DNA of 64,000 nucleotides from Pseudorhodoferax sp047601025. GTDB taxonomy: Bacteria > Pseudomonadota > Gammaproteobacteria > Burkholderiales > Burkholderiaceae_C. Shown in pieces: positions 1 through 8,651 of this stretch. The notes under the pieces were generated by a model. That model saw nothing but the letters and a program-made list of their open reading frames with translations, searched no databases and was not told the DNA's origin. The position numbers and the translations under genes are program-made. Numbering within the stretch: the stretch's first letter is position 1; every line of letters starts with the position of its first letter. The stretch spans positions 1 to 64,000 of the forward strand of contig NZ_JASGJZ010000001.1 in NCBI RefSeq assembly GCF_047601025.1, in the 5' to 3' direction.

Positions 1-833
1 TGGATCAGCCCGGCACGCTGCGGGCTGTCGATGCAGGCCCGGAACGCCTCGCGCTCCAGCTGCACGGCCTCCTCGAAGGACTTGTCCAGCGTCACCTGCA
101 CGGCCTCGACGATCTTCATCGGCGAGAACAGGTGGGCCGACTTTCTGGCGATCTCGGCCCGCGCGGCGTCGATCGCCGCCTGCGCGGCGGCGCGGTCGGC
201 CAGCCCTTGCGCATCGCGGGTGCGGCGCACCCCGGCGCCCCGGGCCAGCAGTTCCTCGGCATAGGCCAGGCCGGCGGCGCGGGCGTCCTCGCCCTCGGCG
301 ACGCGGTCCACCAGGCCGAGCGACACGGCCTCCCCGGCCTTGACGTGGCGGCCGCTGAGCATCAGGTCGAGCGCGGCCTGGGCACCGACCAGGCGCGGCG
401 CACGCACCGTGCCGCCGGCGCCGGGCATCAGTCCCAGCTGCACCTCGGGCAGGCCGAACTTGGCATCGGGCAGCGCCACGCGGTAGTGGGCGGCCAGCGC
501 GATCTCCAGGCCACCGCCCAGCGCGGCGCCGCGGATGGCCGCGACCACCGGCTTGCCGCAGTCCTCGATGCGGTTGCAGACCTCGGGCAGCGAGGGCGGC
601 TGCAGCGGCTTGCCGAACTCGCGGATGTCGGCGCCTGCCAGGAAGTTGGCGCCTTCGCCGACGATCAGGATGGCCTGCACGCCGGCGTCGGCGTCGGCCG
701 CCTCCACCGCCTCCTTCAGTTCCCGGCGCACGGCCGTGGAAATGGCGTTGACCGGGGGATTGGCAAGGGTGATGCACAGCACCTCACCGTGGCGGGTCGT
801 ATTGGCAACACGTGCATTCACGTCTTCGACCAT
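1..833 (-). CDS. Enoyl-CoA hydratase / 3-hydroxyacyl-CoA dehydrogenase (FadJ/FadB-like), N-terminal part
   Basis: The reading frame starts at ATG 831-833 and runs off the left edge, so only about 277 codons are visible. They form a crotonase domain. The oxyanion-hole region reads ANFLAGADIREFG, followed by AIRGAALGGGLEIALAAHYR and FGLPEVQLGLMPGAGGT, all typical of enoyl-CoA hydratases. After this domain the chain continues through KIVEAVQVTLDKSFEEAV and EREAFRACIDSPQRAGLI. That helix is characteristic of bifunctional hydratase/dehydrogenases of beta-oxidation rather than of stand-alone hydratases, so an NAD-binding dehydrogenase domain is expected beyond the window. It is divergent from a LysR gene about 100 bp away, its likely regulator. 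A single-domain hydratase cannot be fully excluded because the 3' end is missing. Confidence 0.85.
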   Translation of the reverse strand, partial: MVEDVNARVANTTRHGEVLCITLANPPVNAISTAVRRELKEAVEAADADAGVQAILIVGEGANFLAGADIREFGKPLQPPSLPEVCNRIEDCGKPVVAAIRGAALGGGLEIALAAHYRVALPDAKFGLPEVQLGLMPGAGGTVRAPRLVGAQAALDLMLSGRHVKAGEAVSLGLVDRVAEGEDARAAGLAYAEELLARGAGVRRTRDAQGLADRAAAQAAIDAARAEIARKSAHLFSPMKIVEAVQVTLDKSFEEAVQLEREAFRACIDSPQRAGLI

Positions 834-873
834 GGGTCCGTCTCCTGAAGTCCGAATGTGGCCGGCATTCTCA

Positions 874-905
874 GAAAAACATGGTTTTCATACAATGCCT
901 GGCAT
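874..905. promoter_or_regulatory. Palindromes between the fadJ-like gene and the LysR gene
   Basis: Two inverted repeats lie side by side in the divergent spacer. GAAAAACATGGTTTTC (874-889) is a 16-bp near-perfect palindrome, and ATGCCTGGCAT (895-905) is a perfect 11-bp palindrome. Their position is typical of LysR-type operators controlling both directions. The assignment to this regulator is inference. Confidence 0.4.
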
Positions 906-936
906 ATTTGACAGACTGTTGAATATCATTGGACAA

Positions 937-1866
937 ATGGATCTGCAGTCCTTGGCCTTGTTCGCGGAAATCGTCGATTGCGGCAGCCTCAGCGATGCCG
1001 GGCGCAAGTTCAGGATGAGCCGGGCCAACGTCAGCTACCACCTGTCCCGGCTGGAGAAGTCGGTCGGCGTGCAGCTGCTGCGGCGCACCACGCGCCGCGT
1101 CGAGCCGACCGAGATCGGCCTGAAGATCTACCAGCACGCGCGCAACATCCAGGACGAGATGCTGGCCGTGCGCGAGACGGTCGCCTCCCTGGGACAGGAG
1201 CTGCAGGGCCGCGTCGGGCTCAGCGTGCCCAGCGGCTATGGCGAGATGGTCATGGGCGACTGGCTGATCGACTTCAAGCGGCTGTACCCCGGCATCGTCC
1301 TGGACGTGCTGTTCGAGAACCGCGCGGACAACCTGCGGGACGACGTGGACATCTCCATCCGCGTGATCGAGCAGGCCCCGCCCTCCCTGGTGGCCCGCAG
1401 CCTGGGAGAGGTGCGCTACCTCGCCTGCGCCGCGCGCGCCTACGCGGACGTCCACAGGCTGCCGTCCACGCTGCCCGAACTGCGCATCGCGCCGGTGATC
1501 ACCTCCGGCGTCGTGGGCCGCCAGCTGCGGCTGTCGGCCTACCGGGGGTCGGAGCGGCACGAGGTCATGCTCGAACCGGTGCTGGTCTCGGAGCATTTCC
1601 CGTTCCTGCGCAAAGGCATCCTGGCGGGGCTCGGGGTCGGGCTCGTCCCCGACTACGTGGTGCTGGACAAGGTCGCCACGGGAGAGATCGTGACCACGCT
1701 GACGGACTATCGGCTCAGCATCTTCGGCACCCACATGTACCTGCTGTACATGCCCAACCGCCATCAGACCCGCGCCGTGCGGACCTGCATCGAATACCTG
1801 CTGCGCAAGGCCCACGCAGGCCCGGGAGGCGCTCCGGCCAAGCTGTCGCCGACCATTTGCTTATAA
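937..1866 (+). CDS. LysR family transcriptional regulator
   Basis: This is a 309-residue LysR-type regulator. Residues 1-60 are the winged helix-turn-helix (MDLQSLALFAEIVDCGSLS, then RMSRANVSYHLSRLEKSVG and LLRRTTRRVEPTEIG). The rest is the effector-binding domain, with the usual ending in which the protein returns to YLLRKAH. ATG 937 is chosen because the protein then begins directly with the family's first helix. An in-frame ATG at 895 would add 14 residues and would lie inside a palindrome. The gene is divergent from the FadJ-like gene and may control that gene or a fatty-acid or CoA-thioester pathway. The ligand is unknown. Confidence 0.85.
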   Translation: MDLQSLALFAEIVDCGSLSDAGRKFRMSRANVSYHLSRLEKSVGVQLLRRTTRRVEPTEIGLKIYQHARNIQDEMLAVRETVASLGQELQGRVGLSVPSGYGEMVMGDWLIDFKRLYPGIVLDVLFENRADNLRDDVDISIRVIEQAPPSLVARSLGEVRYLACAARAYADVHRLPSTLPELRIAPVITSGVVGRQLRLSAYRGSERHEVMLEPVLVSEHFPFLRKGILAGLGVGLVPDYVVLDKVATGEIVTTLTDYRLSIFGTHMYLLYMPNRHQTRAVRTCIEYLLRKAHAGPGGAPAKLSPTICL

Positions 1867-1877
1867 CCAACCAAGCA
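1858..1877. promoter_or_regulatory. Possible operator upstream of the cys operon
   Basis: An inverted repeat TGCTT-N10-AAGCA overlaps the end of the LysR gene and lies about 110 bp before cysI. The A/T-rich TTATAACC inside it stands out from the GC-rich surroundings. Sulfate-assimilation operons in this group are usually under CysB control, so this could be a CysB or promoter element. The match to any consensus is not strong. Confidence 0.25.
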
Positions 1878-1983
1878 TAGCGGCAGAACGAACAAATCGT
1901 TTGGTTCTATGGAGGTGGCCGGTACAGTTCGGGTTTCCACCGAATCCGGCCGGTTCGCGCGCAACCGGCCCCTGCCGACCACG

Positions 1984-3774
1984 ATGTACCAATACACCGA
2001 CTTCGACCGCGAATTCGTCAAGCTCCGCGCCCAGCAGTTCCGAGACCAGCTCGAGCGCTGGCAGCGCGGCGAGCTGACCGACGAGCAGCTCCTGCCCCTG
2101 CGCCTGCAGAACGGCTGGTACATCCAGCGCTACGCGCCCATGGCCCGCATCGCCGTGCCCTATGGCGAGATCAGCAGCACCCAGCTGCGCATGCTGGCCC
2201 ACATCGCCCGCGACTACGACCGGCCCGAGCCCGAGCTGCTGGCCCACGCCCAGGCCACGCAGGACCAGCTGCAGGCCGCCCAGCCGGGCCTGACGCTGGC
2301 CGCGGCGCCGCTCCAGTACGGCTACGGCCACTTCACCACGCGCACCAACGTGCAGTTCAACTGGATCCCCATCACCAAGGCCGCCGACGTGATGGACCTG
2401 CTGGCCAGCGTGCACATGCACGGCATCCAGACCAGCGGCAACACCATCCGCAACATCACCTGCGAGGCCTACGCGGGCATCGCCGAGGACGAGATCGTCG
2501 ACACGCGCCCCTTCGCGGAGATCCTGCGCCAGTGGAGCACGCTGCACCCCGAGTTCGCCTTCCTGCCGCGCAAGTTCAAGATCGCCTTCAACGGCGCCGC
2601 CGAGGACCGCGCCGCCACCGGCTGGTACGACATCGGCCTGCAGGCGCTGCGGAACGACGCGGGCGACGTGGGCTTCACCGTCAAGGTCGGCGGCGGCATG
2701 GGCCGCACGCCGGTCATCGGCACCGCGGTGCGCGAGTTCCTGCCCTGGAACCAGTTGCTCAACTACATCGAGGCCGTGATCCGCGTTTACAACGGCTACG
2801 GCCGCCGCGACAACAAGTGGAAGGCGCGCATCAAGATCCTCGTGAAGGCCGAGGGCCAGAAGTTCATCGACGCGGTCGAGGCCGAGTACCAGGCCATCGT
2901 CTCGCAGGACGGCGCCCCGCACACCATCACCCAGGCCGAGCTGGACCGCGTGGCCGCCAACTTCGTGGTGCCCGAGCTCCGGCCCGCCGGCCTGCCCTCC
3001 AGCGTCGACACGCAAGGCCAGCTCTACCAGCGCTGGCTGCAGCAGAACGTGCGCGGCCACCGCCTGCCCGGCATGAAGGCTGTCACGCTGTCGTTCAAGC
3101 GCGTGGGCTTCGCGCCCGGCGATGCCGACGCGGACACCATCGACGCCCTGGCCCAGCTGGCCGACCGGTTCAGCGCCGGCGAGGCGCGCCTGACGCACGA
3201 GCAGAACCTGATGCTGCCCTGGGTGTTCGAGTCCGACCTGCCCGCGCTGTACGAAGCCGCGCGCGCCCTGGGCCTGGCCCAGCCCAACATCGGCCTCTTG
3301 ACCGACATGATCGCCTGCCCCGGCGGCGACTTCTGCTCGCTCGCGAACGCCCGCTCGCTGCCGATCGCGGCCGCCATCACCGAGCGCTACCAGGACCTGG
3401 ACGAGGTGTTCGACCTCGGCCCCATCGACCTGCACATGAGCGGCTGCATCAACTCCTGCGGCCACCACCACAGCGGCCACATCGGCATCCTGGGCGTCGA
3501 CAAGGACGGCAAGGAGTGGTACCAGATCACGCTGGGCGGCGCCGACGGCACCGACCTCTCGGGCCCGGCCATCCCCGGCAAGGTGGTCGGCCCCTCGTTC
3601 TCGGCCGCCGAAGTGCCCGACGTGATCGAGGCCGTGCTCGGCGTCTACCGCGAGCAGCGCAAGAGCGGCGAGTTCTTCATCGACACGCTGCGCCGCGTGG
3701 GCCAGGACCCGTTCAAGGCCGCCGCCAACGCCGCGCGCCACCCCAAGCAGGCCGAAGAAGCCGTCGCCGAATAA
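1984..3774 (+). CDS. cysI: Assimilatory sulfite reductase, hemoprotein (nitrite/sulfite reductase family)
   Basis: This 596-residue siroheme/[4Fe-4S] reductase catalyses the six-electron reduction of sulfite to sulfide in cysteine biosynthesis. The cluster-siroheme cysteines are visible as CPGGDFC (C445, C451) and CINSCGHHH (C488, C492). The two ferredoxin-like half-domains are also recognisable (TTRTNVQFNW near residue 120; LTHEQNLMLPWV in the second half). Start ATG 1984 is preferred because MYQYTDFDREF is the usual family start; an in-frame ATG at 1909 would add 25 poorly conserved residues. It heads a tight operon with DUF934, cysH, cysD and cysN, which makes sulfite rather than nitrite the likely substrate. 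Electrons may come from a ferredoxin, and a ferredoxin gene lies downstream at 7241. Confidence 0.93.
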   Translation: MYQYTDFDREFVKLRAQQFRDQLERWQRGELTDEQLLPLRLQNGWYIQRYAPMARIAVPYGEISSTQLRMLAHIARDYDRPEPELLAHAQATQDQLQAAQPGLTLAAAPLQYGYGHFTTRTNVQFNWIPITKAADVMDLLASVHMHGIQTSGNTIRNITCEAYAGIAEDEIVDTRPFAEILRQWSTLHPEFAFLPRKFKIAFNGAAEDRAATGWYDIGLQALRNDAGDVGFTVKVGGGMGRTPVIGTAVREFLPWNQLLNYIEAVIRVYNGYGRRDNKWKARIKILVKAEGQKFIDAVEAEYQAIVSQDGAPHTITQAELDRVAANFVVPELRPAGLPSSVDTQGQLYQRWLQQNVRGHRLPGMKAVTLSFKRVGFAPGDADADTIDALAQLADRFSAGEARLTHEQNLMLPWVFESDLPALYEAARALGLAQPNIGLLTDMIACPGGDFCSLANARSLPIAAAITERYQDLDEVFDLGPIDLHMSGCINSCGHHHSGHIGILGVDKDGKEWYQITLGGADGTDLSGPAIPGKVVGPSFSAAEVPDVIEAVLGVYREQRKSGEFFIDTLRRVGQDPFKAAANAARHPKQAEEAVAE

Positions 3775-3797
3775 AGCCTCTCACGATCCGAAGAACC

Positions 3798-4193
3798 ATG
3801 AAAATCATCGCTGCCGGCGCCGCTCCTGAAAGCGCTGGAACCGAAAAAGTCCTGCAGATCGCCAACGACGCCGAGCTGGCCGAGATCGCCGCCGGCGGCG
3901 CGCTGCACGGCGTGGAGCGCATCGAGCTGAACTTCCCCAAGTTCACCGACGGCCGCGCCTTCAGCCAGGCCGTGCTGCTGCGCCGCCGCTACGGCTTCAC
4001 CGGCGACATCCGCGCCACGGGCGACGTGCTGATCGACCAACTCGTGCAGATGCACCGCAGCGGCTTCACCAGCGCCGTGCTGGCCGAGGGCCAGAACCTG
4101 GCCGCCGCCGAGCGCCAGTTCGCGCGCTACCGCGCCTTCTACCAGGGCGACGTGCTGGAGCCGCGCCCCCTGTTCGCACGGGAGGCCGCATGA
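3798..4193 (+). CDS. DUF934 domain protein of the sulfate-assimilation operon
   Basis: This small 131-residue protein belongs to the DUF934 family, which is almost always found between cysI and cysH in proteobacteria. Recognisable features are the VERIELNFPKFTDGRAFSQA stretch and the RRRYGFTGDIRATGDVL segment that follows, together with the C-terminal FARYRAFYQGDV. It starts 23 bp after cysI, and its stop overlaps the cysH start by 4 bp (ATGA), indicating translational coupling. The biochemical role is not established; a part in sulfite reductase assembly or electron transfer is an inference from context only. Confidence 0.85.
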   Translation: MKIIAAGAAPESAGTEKVLQIANDAELAEIAAGGALHGVERIELNFPKFTDGRAFSQAVLLRRRYGFTGDIRATGDVLIDQLVQMHRSGFTSAVLAEGQNLAAAERQFARYRAFYQGDVLEPRPLFAREAA

Positions 4194-4816
4194 ACCCCGC
4201 CCTGGACCTTGCCCGCGTCAACACCGACCTGGGCCGCGACGCCCCCGGCCTGGTGCAGTGGGCCCTGGGCCTGCACCAGCCCGCCATCGTCACCACCAAC
4301 TTCCGCCCGTTCGAGGCGGTGATCCTGCACCTGGTCACCCAGGTGCAGCCCGACGTGCCCGTCGTCTGGATGGACAACGGCTACAACACCGAGGCCACCT
4401 ACCGCTACGCCGACGAGGTGACCAAGCAACTGAAGCTGAACCTGCGCATCTACCTGCCGCTGCGCTCGCGCGCGCACCGCGAGGCGGTGGACGGCCCGGT
4501 GCCCGCGCTGGACGACCCGCGCCATGCCGCCTTCACCGAGGAAGTGAAGCTGGAGCCCTTCGCCCGCGCCCTGCGCGAGACCGCGCCCAAGGTCTGGTTC
4601 ACCGCGCTGCGCGCCACCGACAGCGCCGTGCGCGCCCAGATGGACCCGGTGAGCATCAACCCCGACGGCCTGATCAAGGTCGCGCCGCTGCTGCACTGGT
4701 CGTCCAAGGACCTGTACGAGTACTGCGAACAGCACCGCCTGCCCAACAACTTCGACTACGTGGACCCGACCAAGGGTGAAGAGCAGCGCGAGTGCGGGCT
4801 GCACCTGGCCCATTGA
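4190..4816 (+). CDS. cysH: Phosphoadenylylsulfate (PAPS) reductase
   Basis: This is a 208-residue thiol-dependent reductase that produces sulfite from activated sulfate. It has the PAPS reductase fold with VVWMDNGYNTEATYRYAD near residue 60 and the catalytic C-terminal ECGLH (E201-H205). Only two cysteines occur in the whole protein. The paired cysteines that bind a [4Fe-4S] cluster in APS-type reductases are absent, and the corresponding place reads TALRATDSAVRAQ. By family knowledge this predicts a cluster-free PAPS-specific enzyme that uses thioredoxin. No APS kinase (cysC) is present in this operon. The protein is shorter than E. coli CysH (244 residues). Translation is coupled to DUF934 upstream. 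Confidence 0.9.
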   Translation: MNPALDLARVNTDLGRDAPGLVQWALGLHQPAIVTTNFRPFEAVILHLVTQVQPDVPVVWMDNGYNTEATYRYADEVTKQLKLNLRIYLPLRSRAHREAVDGPVPALDDPRHAAFTEEVKLEPFARALRETAPKVWFTALRATDSAVRAQMDPVSINPDGLIKVAPLLHWSSKDLYEYCEQHRLPNNFDYVDPTKGEEQRECGLHLAH

Positions 4817-4829
4817 ACCGAGCATGCCC

Positions 4830-5795
4830 ATGAACGCACGAACCGAACCCCATCTGATCCAGTCCGCCCTGAGCCAGGCGGCCGAGCACCACCACCACCT
4901 GAGCACCACCCACCTCGACGCGCTGGAAGAGGAGGCCATCTTCGTGCTGCGCGAAGTGGCGGCCGCGTTCGAGCGCCCGGCGCTGCTGTTCTCCGGCGGC
5001 AAGGACTCGCTGGTGCTGCTCAAGTGCGCCGAGAAGGCCTTCGGCGCCGGCCGCATCCCGTATCCGCTGCTGATGATCGACACCGGCCACAACTTCCACG
5101 AAGTGACCGACTTCCGCGACCTGCGCGCCAGGGAGCTGGGCGCCGAGCTGATCGTGCGCAGCGTGGAGGACTCGATGCGCCGCGGCACCGTGCGGCTGGC
5201 GCATCCGGGCGAGTCGCGCAACGCGCACCAGTCCGTCACGCTGCTGGAGGCGATCGAGGAATTCCGCTTCGACGCGCTGATCGGCGGCGCCCGCCGCGAC
5301 GAGGAGAAGGCCCGCGCCAAGGAGCGCATCTTCTCGCACCGCGACAGCTTCGGCCAATGGCAGCCCAAGGCCCAGCGCCCCGAGCTGTGGACGCTGTTCA
5401 ACACCCGGCACGCGCCGGGCGAGCATTTCCGCGTGTTCCCGATCTCCAACTGGACCGAGCGCGACGTGTGGCAGTACATCGCCCGCGAGGACATCGCCCT
5501 GCCCTCGCTGTACTACAGCCACGAGCGGCTGGTGGTGGAGCGCCGCGGCCTGCTGGTGCCGGTGACCGAGCTCACCCCGCTGAAGGAAGGCGAGACCGCT
5601 GAGCGCCGCCAGGTGCGTTTCCGCACCGTGGGCGACATCACCTGTACCTGCCCGGTCGAGAGCCTGGCCGCCACGCCGGACGAGATCGTCGTGGAGACGC
5701 TGCTGTCCGACGTCAGCGAGCGCGGCGCCACGCGCATGGACGACAAGACCTCCGACGCCTCGATGGAAAAGCGCAAGAAGGATGGGTATTTCTGA
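4830..5795 (+). CDS. cysD: Sulfate adenylyltransferase subunit 2
   Basis: This 321-residue PP-loop ATPase forms ATP sulfurylase with CysN, making adenylylsulfate (APS) from ATP and sulfate. The PP-loop reads LLFSGGKDSLVLLK near residue 55. Conserved downstream motifs are MIDTGHNFHEVTDFRD, IGGARRDEEKARAKER and the C-terminal MEKRKKDGYF. ATG 4830 (MNARTEPH) is chosen; ATG 4824 two codons upstream is equally possible. The N-terminal run of histidines (HHHH near residue 20) is unusual but lies in a variable region. The gene follows cysH by a few bases, and its stop overlaps the cysN start by one base. Confidence 0.95.
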   Translation: MNARTEPHLIQSALSQAAEHHHHLSTTHLDALEEEAIFVLREVAAAFERPALLFSGGKDSLVLLKCAEKAFGAGRIPYPLLMIDTGHNFHEVTDFRDLRARELGAELIVRSVEDSMRRGTVRLAHPGESRNAHQSVTLLEAIEEFRFDALIGGARRDEEKARAKERIFSHRDSFGQWQPKAQRPELWTLFNTRHAPGEHFRVFPISNWTERDVWQYIAREDIALPSLYYSHERLVVERRGLLVPVTELTPLKEGETAERRQVRFRTVGDITCTCPVESLAATPDEIVVETLLSDVSERGATRMDDKTSDASMEKRKKDGYF

Positions 5796-7126
5796 TGACC
5801 GCCACGCTTGAACAGACCGCGGCCCCCGCCGCCAACGACGCCGCGCCCACCGCGGCCCTGCGCTTCATCACCTGCGGCTCGGTCGACGACGGCAAGAGCA
5901 CGCTGATCGGCCGGCTGCTGGTGGACAGCAAGGCCGTGCTCTCGGACCAGTTGGCCGGCGTGCAGCGCCAGGGCCAGGACGGCCGCGAGACCGACCTCGC
6001 GCTGCTGACCGACGGCCTGTCGGCCGAGCGCGAACAGGGCATCACGATCGACGTGGCCTACCGCTATTTCTCCAGCGACCGGCGCAAGTTCATCATCGGC
6101 GACACGCCGGGCCACGAGCAGTACACGCGCAACATGGTCACGGCCGCCTCCAGCGCCGACGCCGCCGTGCTGCTGGTCGACGCGACCAAGCTGCAGTGGC
6201 AGGAGCCGGGCTTCCCGCTGCTGGCGCAGACGCGCCGCCATGCGCTGCTGGTGCAGCTGCTGCGCGTGCCGGCCGTCGTGTTCGCGGTCAACAAGCTCGA
6301 CGCCGTGGCCGACCCGCAGCTGGCCTACACCCGCATCGAGGCCGCGCTGCGCGCCTTCGCACAAGAGGCCGGCATCGCGGTCGAGGCCGTCGTGCCGCTG
6401 TCCGCGCTGAAGGGCTGGAACGTGGTGGACCCCGCGCCGGACGCCCAGTGGTGCGGCTACCGCGGCCCGACGCTGCTGCACCTGCTCGAAGGCCTGCCGA
6501 ACACGCCGGCCGAGACCGGGCTGCCGTTCGCCTTTCCGGTGCAGTGGGTCGAGAAGTTCTCGTCCTCCTCCGACACCAGCCAGGGCCGCCGCGTGTTCTG
6601 GGGCCGCGTGGCCACGGGCCAGGCCCGCGCCGGCCAGCGCGTGCGCGTGCTGCCGAGCGGGCAGACCGCGGTGATCGCCCGCGTGCTGAACCACGTGCGC
6701 AGCGAGCGCGAGGTACCCGCCAGCCACAGCGCCGGCATCGTGCTGGACCGCGAGGTCGACGTCTCGCGCGGCGACTGGCTGCTGGCCGAGAACGACGACG
6801 GCAGCGCGCTGCAGCCCGCGCGCGAGCTGTCGGCCACGGTCGCGTGGATGGACGACGAGCCGCTGGTGCCAGGCCGCGCCTACTGGGCGCTGCACGGCCA
6901 CCGCTGGGTCAAGGCCAAGGTGCGCCGCATCGTGCACCAGATCGACATCCAGACGCTGGAGGAGCACGATGCCACGCAGCTGCCGGCCAACGCCATCGGC
7001 GAGGTCGAGCTGGTGCTGCAGGACGCGATCGCCACGCTGCCGTACCGCCAGTCGCGCACGCTGGGCGCGCTGGTGCTGGTCGACCAGGCCTCGCACAAGA
7101 CCGCCGCGGCGGTGCTGGTGCGCTGA
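5795..7126 (+). CDS. cysN: Sulfate adenylyltransferase subunit 1 (GTPase)
   Basis: This 443-residue GTPase drives APS formation by CysD. G1 is GSVDDGKSTLIGRLL near residue 30, G3 is DTPGHEQYTRNM near residue 105, and G4 is NKLD. Two beta-barrel domains follow, as in elongation factor Tu relatives. The protein ends after the second barrel at KTAAAVLVR, so the CysC (APS kinase) fusion seen in many CysNC proteins is missing. Together with a PAPS-type CysH this implies that APS kinase is encoded elsewhere. The start codon overlaps the cysD stop. Confidence 0.95.
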   Translation: MTATLEQTAAPAANDAAPTAALRFITCGSVDDGKSTLIGRLLVDSKAVLSDQLAGVQRQGQDGRETDLALLTDGLSAEREQGITIDVAYRYFSSDRRKFIIGDTPGHEQYTRNMVTAASSADAAVLLVDATKLQWQEPGFPLLAQTRRHALLVQLLRVPAVVFAVNKLDAVADPQLAYTRIEAALRAFAQEAGIAVEAVVPLSALKGWNVVDPAPDAQWCGYRGPTLLHLLEGLPNTPAETGLPFAFPVQWVEKFSSSSDTSQGRRVFWGRVATGQARAGQRVRVLPSGQTAVIARVLNHVRSEREVPASHSAGIVLDREVDVSRGDWLLAENDDGSALQPARELSATVAWMDDEPLVPGRAYWALHGHRWVKAKVRRIVHQIDIQTLEEHDATQLPANAIGEVELVLQDAIATLPYRQSRTLGALVLVDQASHKTAAAVLVR

Positions 7127-7240
7127 TCCGCTGGCCGGTGCGCCCATGGCGGCCGCAGGGCCGTCGCGGGGCACCACGGCGAAACTCCCTAAAATTGCGG
7201 GTTTTCCCCAGCGGCCCCGCCCGCACCATCGAACACCACC

Positions 7241-7570
7241 ATGACCCACGTCGTTTCCGAAAACTGTATCCGCTGCAAGTACACCGACTGCGTCGATGTC
7301 TGTCCCGTGGACTGCTTCCGGGAAGGCCCGAACATGCTGGTGATCGACCCGGACGAGTGCATCGACTGCGCGGTCTGCATCCCCGAGTGCCCGGCCAACG
7401 CCATCTTCGCCGAGGAAGACCTGCCGGCGGACCAGATCGCCTTCATCGAGCTGAACGCCGAGCTGGCCCGCGCCGACGGCTGGAAGAGCATCACCAAGCG
7501 CAAGCCCGCGCTGCCCGACGCCGACGAGTGGAACAACAAGCCGGGCAAGCTGGCCGAACTGGTCAAGTGA
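7241..7570 (+). CDS. fdxA: 7Fe ferredoxin ([3Fe-4S][4Fe-4S])
   Basis: This 109-residue soluble electron carrier has an N-terminal cluster region NCIRCKYTDCVDVCPVDC. In it one position of the classical CxxCxxC motif is replaced, giving a [3Fe-4S] site. The second motif, CIDCAVCIPECP, binds a [4Fe-4S] cluster. The long C-terminal tail ending in WNNKPGKLAELVK is typical of FdxA from proteobacteria. It lies 114 bp behind cysN and 13 bp before a flavoprotein reductase, so it may serve as that enzyme's partner and possibly as electron donor to sulfite reductase. The A/T-rich CTAAAAT at 7189-7195 could be its own -10 element. Confidence 0.93.
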   Translation: MTHVVSENCIRCKYTDCVDVCPVDCFREGPNMLVIDPDECIDCAVCIPECPANAIFAEEDLPADQIAFIELNAELARADGWKSITKRKPALPDADEWNNKPGKLAELVK

Positions 7571-7583
7571 TCCCGGGCCGCGC

Positions 7584-8639
7584 GTGATCGAGACCGACGC
7601 GCTGATCGTCGGCGCCGGCCCGGCCGGCCTGTTCCAGGCGTTCCAGCTCGGGCTGCAGGAGATCCGCGCGCACATCGTCGACGTGCTGCCCCACGTGGGC
7701 GGCCAGTGCGCCGCGCTGTACGCCGACAAGCCCATCTACGACATTCCCGGCGTGCCGGCCTGCACCGGCCGCGAACTCGTGGCCGCGCTGCAGCAGCAGG
7801 CCGAGCCGTTCGCGCCCGGGCTGCACCTGGGCCAGGAAGTCACCGCCCTGGCCGCCGAGCCCGACGGCCGCTGGCGCCTGGTCACCAGCAGCGGCCAGGC
7901 CTTCCTCGCCAGGAGCGTGTTCATCGCCGCCGGCATCGGCGCCTTCGAGCCGCGCCGCCTGCGCATCGACGGGCTGGCGCGCTTCGAGGGCGCGAACCTG
8001 CACCACCACCTGCCGGACGCCGCGCTGCTGGCCGGCCGCGCGCTGGCCATCGTCGGCGGCGGCGAGGACGCCGTGGCCGCCGCGCTGCAGGCCGCCCGCG
8101 CCGCGGCGCCGCCCTCGTCGATCACGCTGGTGCACCGCAAGGATGCCTTCGAGGCCGACGCGCGCGACCTGGCCGCGCTGCAGGCCCTGCGCGACGCCGG
8201 CCGCGTGCAGGTCGCCATCGGCCAGCCGACCGGCTTCGGCGCCGACGGCGACCGGCTCACCCACCTCGTGCTGAGCCATGCCGAGGGCCCGGACACGCGG
8301 CTGGCGCTGGACCGGCTGCTGGTCCGCCAGGGCCTGTCGCCGCGCCTGGGCGCGCTGGCCGGCTGGGGCCTGGCCATGGAGCGCAAGCAGCTGGTGGTCG
8401 ACCCGGCCAGCTGCGCCACCGCCCTGCCCGGCGTCTACGCGGTGGGCGACGTCAACCACTACCCCGGCAAGAAGAAGCTGATCCTGTGCGCCTTCCACGA
8501 GGCCACGCTGGCCGCCTACGATGCGGCCGAGCGGCTGCAGACGGCGCGCAAGGTCGTGGTGGAATACACGACCACCTCGACGCGGCTGCACCGGCTGCTG
8601 GGGCTGGCCGCGGACGGCGGAACGGCCCCACGCCGCTGA
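7584..8639 (+). CDS. Thioredoxin-reductase-like ferredoxin--NADP+ reductase
   Basis: This 351-residue FAD protein has an N-terminal dinucleotide fold (LIVGAGPAGLFQAFQLGL, residues 7-24), an NADP-binding fold (ALAIVGGGEDAVAAAL near residue 155) and a C-terminal FAD motif (GVYAVGDVNHYPGKKKLI). The CxxC redox pair of thioredoxin reductases is not visible, which fits the ferredoxin/flavodoxin-NADP reductase branch. The start is GTG 7584, directly before the first beta strand. It follows fdxA by 13 bp, so the pair probably forms an NADPH-ferredoxin electron chain. Which acceptor it serves in vivo is not shown by the sequence. Confidence 0.88.
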   Translation: MIETDALIVGAGPAGLFQAFQLGLQEIRAHIVDVLPHVGGQCAALYADKPIYDIPGVPACTGRELVAALQQQAEPFAPGLHLGQEVTALAAEPDGRWRLVTSSGQAFLARSVFIAAGIGAFEPRRLRIDGLARFEGANLHHHLPDAALLAGRALAIVGGGEDAVAAALQAARAAAPPSSITLVHRKDAFEADARDLAALQALRDAGRVQVAIGQPTGFGADGDRLTHLVLSHAEGPDTRLALDRLLVRQGLSPRLGALAGWGLAMERKQLVVDPASCATALPGVYAVGDVNHYPGKKKLILCAFHEATLAAYDAAERLQTARKVVVEYTTTSTRLHRLLGLAADGGTAPRR

Positions 8640-8651
8640 GCCGCGCAGCGC

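Noticed and set aside
1909..1983. N-terminal extension of CysI from ATG 1909
   Set aside because: The extra 25 residues do not resemble the family start, whereas MYQYTDFDREF from 1984 does.
1861..3741. Long open frame on the minus strand opposite cysI
   Set aside because: It is an antisense shadow caused by high GC and third-position bias. It has the low-complexity Ala/Val/Gly/Arg make-up of such shadows, and the plus strand encodes a complete siroheme reductase.
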